Assembly (NCBI RefSeq): GCF_000308475.2
Contig: NZ_BAFT02000027.1
Coordinates: forward strand, 310,001-374,000
Source of the DNA: Nocardia brasiliensis NBRC 14402
GTDB taxonomy: Bacteria > Actinomycetota > Actinomycetes > Mycobacteriales > Mycobacteriaceae
Length of the DNA: 64,000 nucleotides
Direction of reading: 5' to 3'
Part shown: positions 9,339 through 16,829 of the stretch, in pieces
How positions within the stretch are numbered: position 1 is the stretch's first letter
Layout: each line of letters starts with the position of its first letter
Notes under the pieces: generated by a model
The model's database searches: none
Told to the model about the DNA's origin: nothing
What the model saw: the letters and a program-made list of their open reading frames with translations, nothing else
Translations under genes and position numbers: made by a program

Positions 9339-10331
9339 TTACGCGGTCCGCGCCTGCTGGCTCTCCTCGATCCTGGCTCGGACGAATCGCGACACCCGGG
9401 CCAGCGCGGCCCGGCTCTCCGGCAGGTTCGGCGCGATGCTCATGAAGGCGTGCACCTGGCCGCGCCACAGCTCCACCGCGTTCGGCACGCCCGCGGCGGT
9501 GAGGCGTTGGGCCATCAGCTCACAGTCGTACCGGAGCACCTCGTCTTCGGCCGCGATGAGCAGCACCGGCGGCAACCCGGCCAGTATCCCGTTCACCGGC
9601 GAGAGCAGCGGGTCGAGCTTGCCGTCCACCTCCGCGCCGATCCGGACCACGGCCGCCAGCGCGAGCAACGGGATATACGGATCGCGGCGCACGTTGACGT
9701 GTCCGCGCTTGGCCGCATAGTCCAGATCGAGCAGCGGGCTCAGCCCGACCAGACCGGCGGGCGCGGGCAGGCCCTCGGCCAGCGCGCGCAGCGCGGTCGC
9801 GAAAGTCAGGTAGCCGCCCGCGGAATCACCGGCGAAGACGATGCGGCCCGGCTCCGCCCCGTGCGCGAGCAACCAGCGGTACGCGGTGAGGCAGTCCTCG
9901 ACCGAATCGGTGATGCGCCGCCCGGGCAGTTGCCGGTAGTCGACATTCACCACCGGCAGGCCGGTACGCCGGGCCAGGCTCGCGGCGACCGGACGGTGCG
10001 TGCGCAGGCCGCAGACCGCGAATCCGCCGCCGTGCATGTACAGCATGGCGCCGTGCCGCAGCGCCCGCGCCGCACCCGCGGGCCGGATGATCTCCATCCG
10101 GAAACCGTTGAGCGACACCCGTTCCCGATCGATACCCGTCGGCTCCGGCCGCAGCCGCGCCAGCGTATCGATCGCGGCGGCGCCGATCGGGATGGTGGCG
10201 CGGGTGATCGGCGCCGCGCGCAGCGCCGGACGGATCACGCCGAGGCAGGCCGCGAGCAACAGGCGTGCGGGCGCGCTCAAATTTTCCGGATTCATGACCA
10301 TGCCGGGATCGCCGACTCGACTGGCAGCCAT
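9339..10331 (-). CDS. Alpha/beta hydrolase, hormone-sensitive-lipase (HSL) family esterase
   Basis: The 330-residue protein carries the HSL-family oxyanion-hole motif HGGGF (about residue 100) and the nucleophile motif GDSAGG. The remaining triad members are a probable catalytic Asp in AAEDEVL and a His in QVHAF, so the triad is intact. It would hydrolyse short- to medium-chain carboxyl esters in the cytoplasm; the substrate is not predictable. Several in-frame Met codons lie near the start (residues 1, 11 and 13), and the true start could be ATG 10301 or 10295. It is divergent from rmlA across a 225-bp region carrying strong palindromes, which suggests control by a TetR-type regulator not seen next to it. 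Confidence 0.88.
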   Translation of the reverse strand: MAASRVGDPGMVMNPENLSAPARLLLAACLGVIRPALRAAPITRATIPIGAAAIDTLARLRPEPTGIDRERVSLNGFRMEIIRPAGAARALRHGAMLYMHGGGFAVCGLRTHRPVAASLARRTGLPVVNVDYRQLPGRRITDSVEDCLTAYRWLLAHGAEPGRIVFAGDSAGGYLTFATALRALAEGLPAPAGLVGLSPLLDLDYAAKRGHVNVRRDPYIPLLALAAVVRIGAEVDGKLDPLLSPVNGILAGLPPVLLIAAEDEVLRYDCELMAQRLTAAGVPNAVELWRGQVHAFMSIAPNLPESRAALARVSRFVRARIEESQQARTA

Positions 10332-10411
10332 CGCGCACCTACCTCACCACTGGCGCGCCGAGTCCCGACCGGACGGTCCCAGGCGAGCTGTCGGCGCTGA
10401 CAACTCACACG

Positions 10412-10438
10412 ATGTTGTTTCAGAACAACATGTGTTGT
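10412..10438. promoter_or_regulatory. Overlapping palindromes in the esterase-rmlA divergent region
   Basis: Two overlapping inverted repeats are visible. The first is ATGTTGTT-4-AACAACAT (10412-10431); the second is ACAACA-TG-TGTTGT (10425-10438). They give three alternating TGTTGT/ACAACA half-sites. This looks like an operator for a dimeric repressor and lies 81 bp upstream of the esterase start and 119 bp from rmlA. Confidence 0.6.
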
Positions 10439-10556
10439 GTGACCTAAGCAACAGAATCTCCCCACGGCCCGCCCGCGAAACCACGAAGGCCGATTCCGTA
10501 ATCAATTCGAAAGGCCGCCCGTACCGAAACGGCAGTCCCCTGGCAGACTCCTCGGC

Positions 10557-11429
10557 ATGCGCGGAATCATCTTGGCGGGCGGCACCGGTTCGCGGTTGCA
10601 CCCGATCACGCGCGGCGTGAGCAAGCAGCTGGTCCCGGTCTACGACAAGCCGATGATCTACTACCCGCTGTCCACGCTGATGCTCGCGGGCATCCGGGAC
10701 ATCCTGGTCATCACCACGCCGGGCGATGCGGCCGCGTTCACCCGGCTGCTCGGTGACGGCACCCAGTTCGGCCTGTCGATCAGCTACGTGGTGCAGCCGG
10801 AACCGGACGGGCTGGCCCGGGCCTTCGTGCTCGGCGCCGACCACATCGGTACCGATACCGCGGCACTGGTGCTCGGCGACAACATCTTTCACGGACCCGG
10901 CTTGGGCACCAATCTGAATCGCTTCACCGGCATCGACGGCGGCGCGGTGTTCGCCTACTGGGTCTCGGACCCGACCGCGTACGGCGTGGTGGAGTTCACC
11001 GGGGGACGCGCGGTCTCCATCGAGGAGAAACCGAAGACGCCGCGCTCGAACTACGCCATCCCCGGGCTGTACTTCTACGACAACGACGTGGTCGAGATCG
11101 CCCGCACGCTGCGCCCTTCCGCGCGCGGCGAGTACGAGATCACCGATATCAACCGCGCTTACCTGGAACAGGATCGGTTGCAGGTGGACGTGCTCGCGCG
11201 CGGCACCGCGTGGCTGGACACCGGCACCTTCGATTCGCTGCTGGACGCCGCCAACTACGTGCGCACCATCGAAGAACGACAGGGGCTCAAGATCGGCGTG
11301 CCCGAGGAGGTCTCCTGGCGGATGGGCTACATCGATGACGAACAGCTGTGCAAGCTGGCCGAGCCGCTGGTCCGCTCCGGCTACGGCAGCTATCTGCTCG
11401 ATCTGCTGCAGCGCGGACGGGATTGGTGA
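10557..11429 (+). CDS. rmlA: Glucose-1-phosphate thymidylyltransferase
   Basis: This 290-residue nucleotidyltransferase makes dTDP-glucose from dTTP and glucose-1-phosphate, the first committed step to dTDP-rhamnose. It opens with the nucleotide-binding signature [18 protein letters not shown] and continues with [18 protein letters not shown], the metal-binding [19 protein letters not shown] and [13 protein letters not shown], all typical of RmlA. The length is standard. It is directly followed by rmlC, with either a 4-bp overlap (GTG 11426) or a 2-bp gap (ATG 11432), so the two form an operon. The region upstream carries the palindromes at 10412-10438. Confidence 0.96.
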   Translation: MRGIILAGGTGSRLHPITRGVSKQLVPVYDKPMIYYPLSTLMLAGIRDILVITTPGDAAAFTRLLGDGTQFGLSISYVVQPEPDGLARAFVLGADHIGTDTAALVLGDNIFHGPGLGTNLNRFTGIDGGAVFAYWVSDPTAYGVVEFTGGRAVSIEEKPKTPRSNYAIPGLYFYDNDVVEIARTLRPSARGEYEITDINRAYLEQDRLQVDVLARGTAWLDTGTFDSLLDAANYVRTIEERQGLKIGVPEEVSWRMGYIDDEQLCKLAEPLVRSGYGSYLLDLLQRGRDW

Positions 11430-11431
11430 GC

Positions 11432-11980
11432 ATGGAGTTCCGTGAGCTGGCCGTGCCGGGCGCGTGGGTGATCACCTCGCGCCAGTTCGGCGACGACCGC
11501 GGCATGTTTCTCGAGAGCTTCAAGGCCTCGGAGTTCGAGAAGGCGACGGGCCGGGCGCTCGATCTGCGCCAGGTGAACTGCTCGGTGTCCGCGGCCGGCG
11601 TGCTGCGCGGCATCCACTACACCGAAGACCCACCGGGGCAGGCGAAGTACGTCACCTGCGTGCGCGGCGCGTTTCTCGACGTGGTGGTCGATCTGCGTCC
11701 CGGTTCACCGACCTACGGGCAATGGGACAGCGTGCTGCTCGACGACGTCGACCGGCGTTCGATGTTCCTGTCCGAGGGGCTGGGCCACGCCATCCTCTCG
11801 CTGGAGGACAACTCCACCGTCACCTATCTGTGCTCGCTGGAGTACACGCCCGAATTCGACCGGGAGATCGACGCTTTCGATGCCCGGCTCGGCATCGACT
11901 GGCCGACCATCGGCCGGGACGGCACTCCGCTCACATTCATCCGGTCCGCCAAAGACGCTGCGGCACCGCCCTTTTCCTGA
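11432..11980 (+). CDS. rmlC: dTDP-4-dehydrorhamnose 3,5-epimerase
   Basis: This cupin-fold protein of about 182 residues is closely similar to mycobacterial RmlC: GAWVITSRQFGDDRGMF, LRQVNCSVSAAGVLRGIHY with the catalytic His, QAKYVTCVRGAFLDVVVDLR, WDSVLLDD and DNSTVTYLCS. It epimerises dTDP-4-keto-6-deoxyglucose at C3 and C5. The C terminus is about 20 residues shorter than the mycobacterial protein, ending shortly after DWPTIGRDG. GTG 11426 would give a GTGA overlap with rmlA and is an equally plausible start. The final reductase of the pathway (rmlD) is not beside it. Confidence 0.94.
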   Translation: MEFRELAVPGAWVITSRQFGDDRGMFLESFKASEFEKATGRALDLRQVNCSVSAAGVLRGIHYTEDPPGQAKYVTCVRGAFLDVVVDLRPGSPTYGQWDSVLLDDVDRRSMFLSEGLGHAILSLEDNSTVTYLCSLEYTPEFDREIDAFDARLGIDWPTIGRDGTPLTFIRSAKDAAAPPFS

Positions 11981-11992
11981 GCACCGAAAACA

Positions 11993-12031
11993 GCCGACCG
12001 GCACCACCCCCTCGGGGCGATGCCGGTCGGC
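11993..12031. terminator. Hairpin between convergent rmlC and the MFS gene
   Basis: A perfect 11-bp inverted repeat, GCCGACCGGCA (11993-12003) and TGCCGGTCGGC (12021-12031). Read on the minus strand it is followed by TGTTTTCGG, so it fits an intrinsic terminator for the MFS gene best and may serve both sides. Confidence 0.75.
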
Positions 12032-12043
12032 ACTCGTGCGGAA

Positions 12044-13507
12044 TCAGCCGACGAGCTCGAGCTCCGGTTCCGCGACCGGTTCGGCCTGCTTGCCGCGCTT
12101 GCCGAGGAAGGCCGAAAGCGCAACCAGCGCACCGACGATCGAGACCGCCGCGGCGAAGATCAGGCCCGGACGGTAGGTGTCCAGCATCGCGGTCGGCGAG
12201 GTCCCGCCGTGCGCACCCGAGGCGATGATCGCGGTGGTCACCGCGAGCACGATGGCGGCGCCGACCTGCATGGAGGTCTGCAGCACGCCCGCCGCGAGAC
12301 CCTGTTCCTCGTCGTCGATCCCGTTGGTGGCCTGAATGTTGATGGCAGGGAAGCCCACCCAGCCGATGCCGATCAGCAGGATCGCGGGCAGCAGCATCGT
12401 CCAGTAGGACGGCGCGGTGTCCAGTCGCAGGAACAGCAGGTAGCCGACGGCCATCACGGCCATGGTGACGCCGATGATCGGGCCGGTGCCGAAACGGTCG
12501 ACCAGCTTGTCGGAGAACACCGCGGACAGGGCGACCATCAGGCCCACCGGCAGCAGCGCCATCGACAGCTTCAGCGGCGACCAACCCAGGGTGTCCTGCA
12601 TGAACAGGGTCACGATGAACTGCCAGCTGAAGTAGGAGCCGGCCACCGCCACGATCGCCAGGCTGGCCCGCACCAGCGAGACCTTGCGCAGGATGCCGAG
12701 CCGGACCAGCGGGTGCTTGACCCGCTTCTCCACCGCGACGAACGCGGCGAACAGCACGAGCACCGCGGCGAACGAACCGAGCGTGCGCGCCGAGGCCCAG
12801 CCCGCTTCCGGCGCGGTGACCACGGTGTAGACCAGCAGCAGCATGGCGGAGGTGGACAGCAGCGCACCGAAGAGGTCGTGGCCGCCTTCCTCGGCGGGCT
12901 TGTCCTTCGGCACCAGCACCCACGCGGCGGCCAGCGCGGCCAGCGCGATCGGGACGGGCAGCAGGAAGGTCCAGCGCCAGCCGACGCCGGTCATCAGGCC
13001 GCCGAAGAGCAGACCGGACGAGTAGCCGCCCGCGCCGAACACGGTGTAGATGGACAGCGCCTTGTTCCGGGCCGGGCCCTCGGCGAAGTTGGTGGTGATG
13101 ATCGACAGACCGGTCGGCGCGGTGAACGCGGCGGCCAGGCCCTTGATGAAGCGGGTAAGGATCAGCAGCGGGCCCGAGCTCACCAGGCCGCCCGCGAGCG
13201 AGGCCAGGGCGAACACACCCAGCGCGATCAGGAAGACCTTGCGGCGGCCGAACAGGTCGGCGGTGCGGCCACCGAGCAGCAGCAGGCCGCCGTAGCCGAG
13301 GATGTAGCCGCTCACCAGCCACTGCAGGGTGGACGTCGAGAGGTCGAGTTCATTGCCGATGGACGGCAGCGCGACGCCGATCATCGACACGTCGAGGCCA
13401 TCGAGGAACAGCACGATGCACAGCGTGATCAGCATGCCCCAAAGGCGGGTAGTCCATTTGGTCGGATCGGTCGCGGATGCGGCCGCCAGGGTTGCTGGTG
13501 AAGTCAT
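12044..13507 (-). CDS. MFS transporter, DHA2-type (14-helix) multidrug exporter
   Basis: The protein of about 487 residues has 14 predicted membrane helices and drug:proton antiporter motifs: LDGLDVSMIGVALPSIG in helix 1 (D in the membrane), GGRTADLFGRRKVF in the loop between helices 2 and 3 (motif A) and SGLLFGGLMTGVGWRWTF in helix 5 (motif C-like). ATG 13507 (MTSPATL) is preferred over the upstream in-frame codon because the extra 13 residues would run into the operator region. It is divergent from a MarR gene 85 bp away with palindromic sites between them, a common layout for a regulator controlling its own exporter. The substrate is unknown, probably an antibiotic or lipophilic compound. 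Confidence 0.92.
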   Translation of the reverse strand: MTSPATLAAASATDPTKWTTRLWGMLITLCIVLFLDGLDVSMIGVALPSIGNELDLSTSTLQWLVSGYILGYGGLLLLGGRTADLFGRRKVFLIALGVFALASLAGGLVSSGPLLILTRFIKGLAAAFTAPTGLSIITTNFAEGPARNKALSIYTVFGAGGYSSGLLFGGLMTGVGWRWTFLLPVPIALAALAAAWVLVPKDKPAEEGGHDLFGALLSTSAMLLLVYTVVTAPEAGWASARTLGSFAAVLVLFAAFVAVEKRVKHPLVRLGILRKVSLVRASLAIVAVAGSYFSWQFIVTLFMQDTLGWSPLKLSMALLPVGLMVALSAVFSDKLVDRFGTGPIIGVTMAVMAVGYLLFLRLDTAPSYWTMLLPAILLIGIGWVGFPAINIQATNGIDDEEQGLAAGVLQTSMQVGAAIVLAVTTAIIASGAHGGTSPTAMLDTYRPGLIFAAAVSIVGALVALSAFLGKRGKQAEPVAEPELELVG

Positions 13508-13529
13508 GCGGGGTACGTTACATGCAGGC

Positions 13530-13563
13530 GCATTAAATGCCAACACATCTAATGCAGTTGCAT
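13530..13563. promoter_or_regulatory. MarR-type operator region (two or three related palindromes)
   Basis: GCATT-A-AATGC (13530-13540) is a perfect palindrome. A second 11-mer, ACATCTAATGC (13545-13555), matches it at 9 of 11 positions with centres 15 bp apart. ATGCA-GT-TGCAT (13552-13563) overlaps the second. All lie between the divergent MFS and MarR starts. Confidence 0.7.
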
Positions 13564-13592
13564 GGATCGCTGCGGACCACTAGGATGGGGCC

Positions 13593-14018
13593 ATGTCGAA
13601 GCCGTCGACAATCGAGACAGCCCGGCGCACCGTCGCGCCGACCGGGCTGGTGGGTGAGTGGCGTGAGCTGCTGGACCGGCACGCGACGGTGAGCTGTGCC
13701 ATGGAAAAGGCGCTACAGGGACAGCACGGGATCGGACTCAGCGAGTTCGAGACGCTGGACCGGTTGATCGACGCCAACTGCGGCGACTATCGAATGAGCG
13801 ATCTGGCCAACGACATCTACCTGAGCCAGAGCGCGCTGTCCCGCGCGGTCGCCCGGCTGGAGCGCGATGGCCTCGTCGCGCGCACCATGTGCCAGGACGA
13901 CCGGCGCGCGGTCTTCGTCTGCCTCACCGAGAAAGGCCGCGCAGCCTACGCGCAGGCGCTGCCGACCCACCGTGCGGTGCTGGCGGACACCTGGGGCGTG
14001 CCCGGCCGAAAGTGCTGA
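13593..14018 (+). CDS. MarR family transcriptional regulator
   Basis: This 141-residue winged-helix regulator has a dimerisation helix at the N terminus (GEWRELLDRH), the recognition region MSDLANDIYLSQSALSRAVARLERDGL (about 68-94) and the wing with the typical DDRR turn followed by AVFVCLTEKG. This is the standard MarR layout. The C-terminal helix is rather short and ends in Cys (GVPGRKC). The protein probably represses the divergent MFS exporter and itself by binding the palindromes in the 85-bp gap, with release by a small ligand. It contains three Cys, so redox sensing is possible but not shown. Confidence 0.92.
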   Translation: MSKPSTIETARRTVAPTGLVGEWRELLDRHATVSCAMEKALQGQHGIGLSEFETLDRLIDANCGDYRMSDLANDIYLSQSALSRAVARLERDGLVARTMCQDDRRAVFVCLTEKGRAAYAQALPTHRAVLADTWGVPGRKC

Positions 14019-14039
14019 GGCGCCGCGAGATTCCCGCCG

Positions 14040-14921
14040 TCAGAACACGCGGCTGCTGCGCGCCTGCTCGATATCGTCGCGCGCGTCCACCGCGACCGAT
14101 TTGATGCTCGCCAAGGCCCTTCGGTACCGGTCGATCTCGTTCTCCTTGTCCAGATACACCGGGCCGGTGAACGATTCGACGTAGACCACCGGCGGTTCGG
14201 GCGACTCGCCCGCACGCAGCTCGGGGAACTCGAGCATGACGAAACGGCCCGAGTCCATGCCGTCGTGGTAGCCGGAATCCGTCGGCGCCACCTGGATTCG
14301 GACGTTCGGCAGGTCGCACATGCGCCGCAGGTGCTCGAGCTGCGCGGCGGTGACCGCGTCGCCGCCGATGCGCCGCCACAGCACCGACTCGCTGATCACC
14401 ACATCCAAGTGCAGGGGCGCGTGCGCGCGGGTGACCAGGGCTTGGCGCGCCATGCGCAGCTGCACCCGCCGATCGAGCTCGTTCGCGGGCATGTCCGGGC
14501 GCGCGGCCGTGAGCAACGCGCGCGTGTAGTCCTCGGTTTGCAGCAGGCCGGGCACCAGCTCGTTCTCGTAGGTCGACAGCCGGGTGGCCGCTTCTTCCAG
14601 GCCGATGTAGACCTCGAAGCCCTCCGCGATCACGTCGCCGTACGCAGTCCACCAGCCACGAGCCTTCGTCTCCCGCGCCAGGGCCGTGAGCGGACCGATC
14701 AGATCGGACGGCGCGCCGTAGACCTTGCACATCGCCTCGACGTCGAGGCTGCGCAGCGAGGTCTGGCCGGTCTCGATCCGCCAGATCTTGGCTTCCGACC
14801 ATTCCAGCTGCTGGGCAGCGGTTCTGGTGGTCATCCGCGCGCGATTACGCAGGTCGCGCAGATGCCGGCCGAGTTGACGCCGGGGCATGGTCGAACCGGT
14901 CGTCCCCTGCGGTAATGCCAT
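14040..14921 (-). CDS. XRE-family regulator with DUF5753 domain
   Basis: This 293-residue protein has an N-terminal helix-turn-helix (LGRHLRDLRNRARMTTRTAAQQLEWSEAKIWRIETG split over about residues 14-50). The rest is a DUF5753 domain starting near YENELVPGLLQTEDYTRALL, with the usual HLDVVISESVLWRRIGG and FPELRAGESPEPPVVYVESF. Such proteins are very common in Nocardia and Streptomyces, usually paired with a small DUF397 protein, which I do not see here. The start is fixed at ATG 14921 by a strong ribosome site (AAGGGGGGAACACCT). It is tail-to-tail with the MarR gene, 21 bp apart. Confidence 0.9.
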   Translation of the reverse strand: MALPQGTTGSTMPRRQLGRHLRDLRNRARMTTRTAAQQLEWSEAKIWRIETGQTSLRSLDVEAMCKVYGAPSDLIGPLTALARETKARGWWTAYGDVIAEGFEVYIGLEEAATRLSTYENELVPGLLQTEDYTRALLTAARPDMPANELDRRVQLRMARQALVTRAHAPLHLDVVISESVLWRRIGGDAVTAAQLEHLRRMCDLPNVRIQVAPTDSGYHDGMDSGRFVMLEFPELRAGESPEPPVVYVESFTGPVYLDKENEIDRYRRALASIKSVAVDARDDIEQARSSRVF

Positions 14922-15039
14922 AGGTGTTCCCCCCTTGTAGCCGAGCACCGGGCACTCTCACCGAACCACTCCGAAGTCCGGCAGCGTGACCTTCTCTATC
15001 AGACACCGTCCCAGCCGGAGCTGGAGCATCCAAACGGCA

Positions 15040-15058
15040 TTGTTTCACAGCAAAACAA
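15040..15058. promoter_or_regulatory. Inverted repeat upstream of the XRE/DUF5753 gene
   Basis: TTGTTT-7-AAACAA (15040-15058) lies about 120 bp upstream of the regulator start in an AT-richer patch. It could be an autoregulatory site. The evidence is symmetry and position only. Confidence 0.35.
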
Positions 15059-15151
15059 CCCCCGGTCACTATGGGCGACACCACAACCCGAGGGTGGGCA
15101 GATTGCCGGGAGATCCGCGGCGCGCGTTGTGCACCCGGCACCGGACCGGGC

Positions 15152-15733
15152 CTAGCGCCGGGGACCTCGCTTGCGGAACCGCCAGAACTGCACCGCGCGA
15201 ACGTCTTCGGAGAGCTGGTTCACCGGTTCGGCGACATCGGAGAGCGCCTGGAACAGATCGTCGGCCAGTTCGCTGATGTGCTCGACCCGGGTGGCCAGCC
15301 GCGACGCGTTCACCAGGAACTCGAGCATCAGGCGGACCGCAGCCGCGATGGTCAGTCCCAGCGGCACGCCGAGCAACGCGGCCAGCACGCCCAGCACGGC
15401 CGACACCCGCCACATGAGCACGGTGAGCGCGATCGGGACGGCGACGGCGAAGGCGAGTCCGAGAATGTAGGCCAGCGGCAGCAGGGTCCGGGTGGCCGGG
15501 CGGTGGAACTGCACGTCCAGCAAACCGCGGGCGGCCTCGACGCTCCACTGCCCGAAGGCGCGCGGGCTCTCGAACGGCTCCGGCGTCTGCTCGGTCGCGG
15601 CGGTTTCCGTGCGCGAGAACCGGCGGGCCGCCGATTCCTTCCATGTGATCCAGCGGGATTCCGCTTCGAACTCCTCCGGGTCCGGCAGCGGACTCCCCTT
15701 TGCCGCACCGGTTCCGTTGGACTCATCGCTCAT
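15152..15733 (-). CDS. DUF4282 domain membrane protein
   Basis: The 193-residue protein has an acidic, disordered N terminus (MSDESNG, PLPDPEEFEAES) of about 70 residues. A DUF4282-type domain follows: ARGLLDVQFHRPATRTLLPLAYILGLAF, two membrane helices (roughly 98-120 and 124-148) and the helix RLMLEFLVNASRL. A cytoplasmic tail with a basic end (FWRFRKRGPRR) completes it. DUF4282 proteins are small membrane proteins of unknown function. ATG 15733 is preferred over an upstream start that adds seven residues, because GAGGA precedes it. It is monocistronic; the neighbours do not suggest a role. Confidence 0.85.
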   Translation of the reverse strand: MSDESNGTGAAKGSPLPDPEEFEAESRWITWKESAARRFSRTETAATEQTPEPFESPRAFGQWSVEAARGLLDVQFHRPATRTLLPLAYILGLAFAVAVPIALTVLMWRVSAVLGVLAALLGVPLGLTIAAAVRLMLEFLVNASRLATRVEHISELADDLFQALSDVAEPVNQLSEDVRAVQFWRFRKRGPRR

Positions 15734-16068
15734 GGCAAGAAATCCTCCCCGCAATCGCGCGTCCGGGCCAGCGGGGATTCGCGGGCCGACCCATACGTCA
15801 CATCATCCTCACACCGCGGTCACATCATTCCCAGGTTCTCCTCAGCGACATCCCAGGGAAAGAACAGGTCAGCACCCGAAAGTGGCGGCAGGACAACGGT
15901 TCCGGATGGAAAGACCACGGTTATAGCGAACAGCTTTTACGCCCCCGCAGAAGAGACGTGAGCAACAGTCGTGAAGAAGTTTTGAAGATCGCGTAACGCT
16001 GCGGATGGCCATCACCGATACGACCCATGAATGCAGGACCCAGATCTACCGGGGAATGGAGAAAGACA
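15734..16068. other. Intergenic region between divergent DUF4282 and primase-like genes
   Basis: These 335 bp hold no reading frame I can support. The stretch 15955-15995 (around GAAGAAGTTTTGAAGATCG) is AT-richer and is the likeliest place for the promoter of the plus-strand gene; GGAG at 16058-16061 is its ribosome site. No clear palindrome was found. Confidence 0.4.
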
Positions 16069-16551
16069 GTGCGCACCACGTTTCCGACTTCCGTCTCGGC
16101 GGCTGCCATGACCGCCGCAGCGCAGGAATACACCCAGCGCGGATGGACGGTCGCCGAAACGGCCAACGGTCTTTGCCTGATCACCGATGACGAGCTTTCG
16201 GCCATCGAGGTCAGCGGCGAGCTGGCCGGTCAGGTCCGCCGCTTCCTGCGAGCGAACAACCTGTCCGGGCCGGTCATCGAGATCCCGGGCACCGAGCGTC
16301 GCGAGATCCACTTGGTCACCGGCGTCCGCAAGGCCGCCATGGCGCTGGCGGCGCTGACCGCCGCGGGCGCTGTCGTGCACACCGACGGCGCGGGCGTCCC
16401 GTTGCCGCCCACTCAGCTCTCGGCAGGCTCGGCCTGCTGGGGGGTCGCACCCACCGAGGCCCGCTGGGTTCCGCCGGTGGTTGCGCTCAGCGCGGCCGTC
16501 CGGGCCGCGACCGCAGGCAGCAAGACGCAGCTCACCAGCGTCGCCTGCTGA
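16069..16551 (+). CDS. Primase-polymerase N-domain-like hypothetical protein
   Basis: This 160-residue protein starts at GTG 16069 with GGAG eight bases upstream. It has no signal peptide. The sequence runs from TAAAQEYTQRGWTV through LCLITDDELSAIEVSGELAGQVRRFL, IHLVTG and VHTDGAGVPLPPTQL to VAPTEARWVPPVVAL. The order of these elements recalls the short actinobacterial proteins annotated as bifunctional primase/polymerase N-terminal domains, where a similar PPTE-x-W-LP motif closes the domain. I see no complete set of catalytic acidic residues, so enzymatic activity is doubtful. It is followed by a very strong terminator and is probably monocistronic. Confidence 0.8.
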   Translation: MRTTFPTSVSAAAMTAAAQEYTQRGWTVAETANGLCLITDDELSAIEVSGELAGQVRRFLRANNLSGPVIEIPGTERREIHLVTGVRKAAMALAALTAAGAVVHTDGAGVPLPPTQLSAGSACWGVAPTEARWVPPVVALSAAVRAATAGSKTQLTSVAC

Positions 16552-16602
16552 TACCGCACAACCTGCTGAACACAGACCGGGACTGGGACTACCCGGACTG
16601 CA

Positions 16603-16654
16603 CGACCGATATCCGCCACCTAGCCGGCCTGCACCGGCGTGCGGATATCGGTCG
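16603..16654 (+). terminator. Strong intrinsic terminator
   Basis: A perfect 14-bp stem (CGACCGATATCCGC at 16603-16616, GCGGATATCGGTCG at 16641-16654) with a 24-nt loop that itself contains a GCCGG/CCGGC mini-stem. It is followed by TTTT and lies 51 bp after the stop of the primase-like gene. Confidence 0.85.
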
Positions 16655-16829
16655 TTTTGCGTGGACGGCCGTCTGTGACGCCGATCTCGATTACGCTATG
16701 GATTGAGACACTCGGGACGTCACGACTGAATTGCGCGTACGTGGGTCAGCCCGGCCGATGCGCCACCCCGCCGCGCGCCAGCCACCGGCGCGACGCTCGA
16801 GCCCGAACACGCGAAAGAGGCGGACGAGC

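Noticed and set aside
9339..10331. Assigning the HSL-type esterase to dTDP-rhamnose metabolism because it is beside rmlA
   Set aside because: It is divergent from rmlA, and its motifs only support carboxylester hydrolysis.
12020..13501. 493-codon plus-strand frame opposite the MFS gene
   Set aside because: The MFS protein has 14 helices with conserved motifs; the opposite frame is highly charged and repetitive without a domain.
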